Assembly: GCA_020723285.1 (NCBI GenBank)
Contig: DYJE01000023.1
Location: 1-64,000, forward strand
Reading direction: 5' to 3'
Origin: Desulforapulum autotrophicum
GTDB lineage: Bacteria; Desulfobacterota; Desulfobacteria; Desulfobacterales; Desulfolunaceae
DNA length: 64,000 nt
Part shown: positions 63,608 through 64,000 of the stretch, piece by piece
Layout of the letters: every line of letters starts with the position of its first letter
Position numbering within the stretch: the first letter of the stretch is position 1
Notes under the pieces: model-generated
What the model was told of the DNA's origin: nothing
Databases searched by the model: none
Seen by the model: only the letters and a program-made list of their open reading frames with translations
Made by a program: the position numbers and the translations under genes

Positions 63608-64000
63608 TTATCGCTGCCGCAACGCCCGGTAAACCCCTCTTTCCACAGATTCGATTTTTTCCAGTTTTTTGAGACGGAAGAGGATGTTCCGGACTCGGGT
63701 CTCTTCGATGCCTGATTTGGCGATGATGTCCGCCACGGGGATGCCTTTCTTTTTTCCGGCGATGAGGCCGAGGATGGTTTTAACATCGTCGGATGGTTCA
63801 GCGGGTTTCGGGGGTGGGGTTGCGGCTTTCTTCGGTTTTGCCTGTTTTGGCAGCGGGGCTGTTTTCCTGCCTTTGACCGGAACCGGTTCCGGTGATTTCT
63901 TTCGTGCAGGCGTTGTTTTCTTTAATGTAACAGCACCTGTTTCTCCTCCCAGATCGATGCCGAACATGGCGGAAAGGTCGGATTCCGGTTCCAGAATCCG
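63608..64000 (-). CDS. Winged-helix protein, 5' end beyond the window
   Basis: The frame is open to the window edge (RILEPESDLSAMFGIDLGGET at the start), so this is the C-terminal part of a longer protein; the ATG at 63967 is probably internal. The visible part has a Lys/Pro/Ala-rich linker (about 25-60 of the visible frame) and a C-terminal winged-helix-like domain (ILGLIAGKKKGIPVADIIAKSG, RVRNILFRLKKLEKIESVERGVY). DNA binding is inferred from the HTH pattern. Family not identified. Confidence 0.6.
   Translation of the reverse strand, partial: RILEPESDLSAMFGIDLGGETGAVTLKKTTPARKKSPEPVPVKGRKTAPLPKQAKPKKAATPPPKPAEPSDDVKTILGLIAGKKKGIPVADIIAKSGIEETRVRNILFRLKKLEKIESVERGVYRALRQR

Overview
The window looks like a chromosomal segment of a strictly anaerobic sulfate reducer of the Desulfobacterota (Desulfobacteraceae/Desulfosarcina/Desulfococcus-like). 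The basis is a complete FlxABCD-HdrABC-type flavin-based electron-bifurcation cluster (19742-28938) next to an iron-dependent alcohol dehydrogenase, several large soluble hybrid histidine kinases, a CoA-transferase/GNAT fusion and many small palindromic intergenic repeats. The genus is inference; no rRNA or intact tRNA is present to fix it.

Layout. 1-2.5 kb: remnant of a mobile element (large serine recombinase, a small ORF overlapping its start, a divergent XRE repressor with a palindromic operator) followed by the first 31 nt of a tRNA-Asn-like gene cut at the anticodon loop. 2.6-8.5 kb: a YkgJ-like Cys-rich protein, a lone prepilin-like protein coupled to a HAMP membrane protein, and the RNA helicase HrpA. 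8.5-18.7 kb: three hybrid histidine kinases in one operon, one ending in an HPt domain. 19.0-28.9 kb: a RelE-like ORF, an IscA/HesB-like protein and the flx-hdr cluster (order hdrCB, hdrA, flxD, flxC, flxB, flxA on the minus strand), with repeats in almost every gap. 29.4-32.3 kb: adh overlapping a GAF hybrid kinase. 32.7-35.0 kb: a secreted lipase and its dedicated membrane foldase. 35.4-38.2 kb: fxsA, the CoA-transferase/GNAT fusion and a small ORF. 38.7-45.7 kb: trpEGDCFBA, preceded by a leader peptide with three consecutive Trp codons, an intrinsic terminator and a near-consensus promoter, i.e. classical attenuation. 45.9-50.8 kb: a divergent pair that looks like phage defence, AIPR with an N-terminal PD-(D/E)xK-like nuclease and a TOTE-type primase-helicase whose PLD nuclease tail is out of frame by one base. 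50.8-56.9 kb: minor-pilin/PilY1 operon of type IV pili. 57.2-63.3 kb: a Cpx-like two-component system divergent from three exported proteins, two of which are paralogues of an unnamed family with LTxxQ-like repeats and an invariant YFCPERH block. The window ends inside a winged-helix protein.

How the parts work together. Energy metabolism centres on Flx-Hdr, which by family knowledge couples NADH, ferredoxin and a thiol/disulfide couple, and which is linked to alcohol oxidation through adh. The adjacent GAF hybrid kinase may sense that pathway. The most novel-looking parts are the envelope-stress-like locus at 57.2-63.3 kb and the AIPR/TOTE pair at 45.9-50.8 kb. All assignments come from reading motifs by eye; no database search was run.
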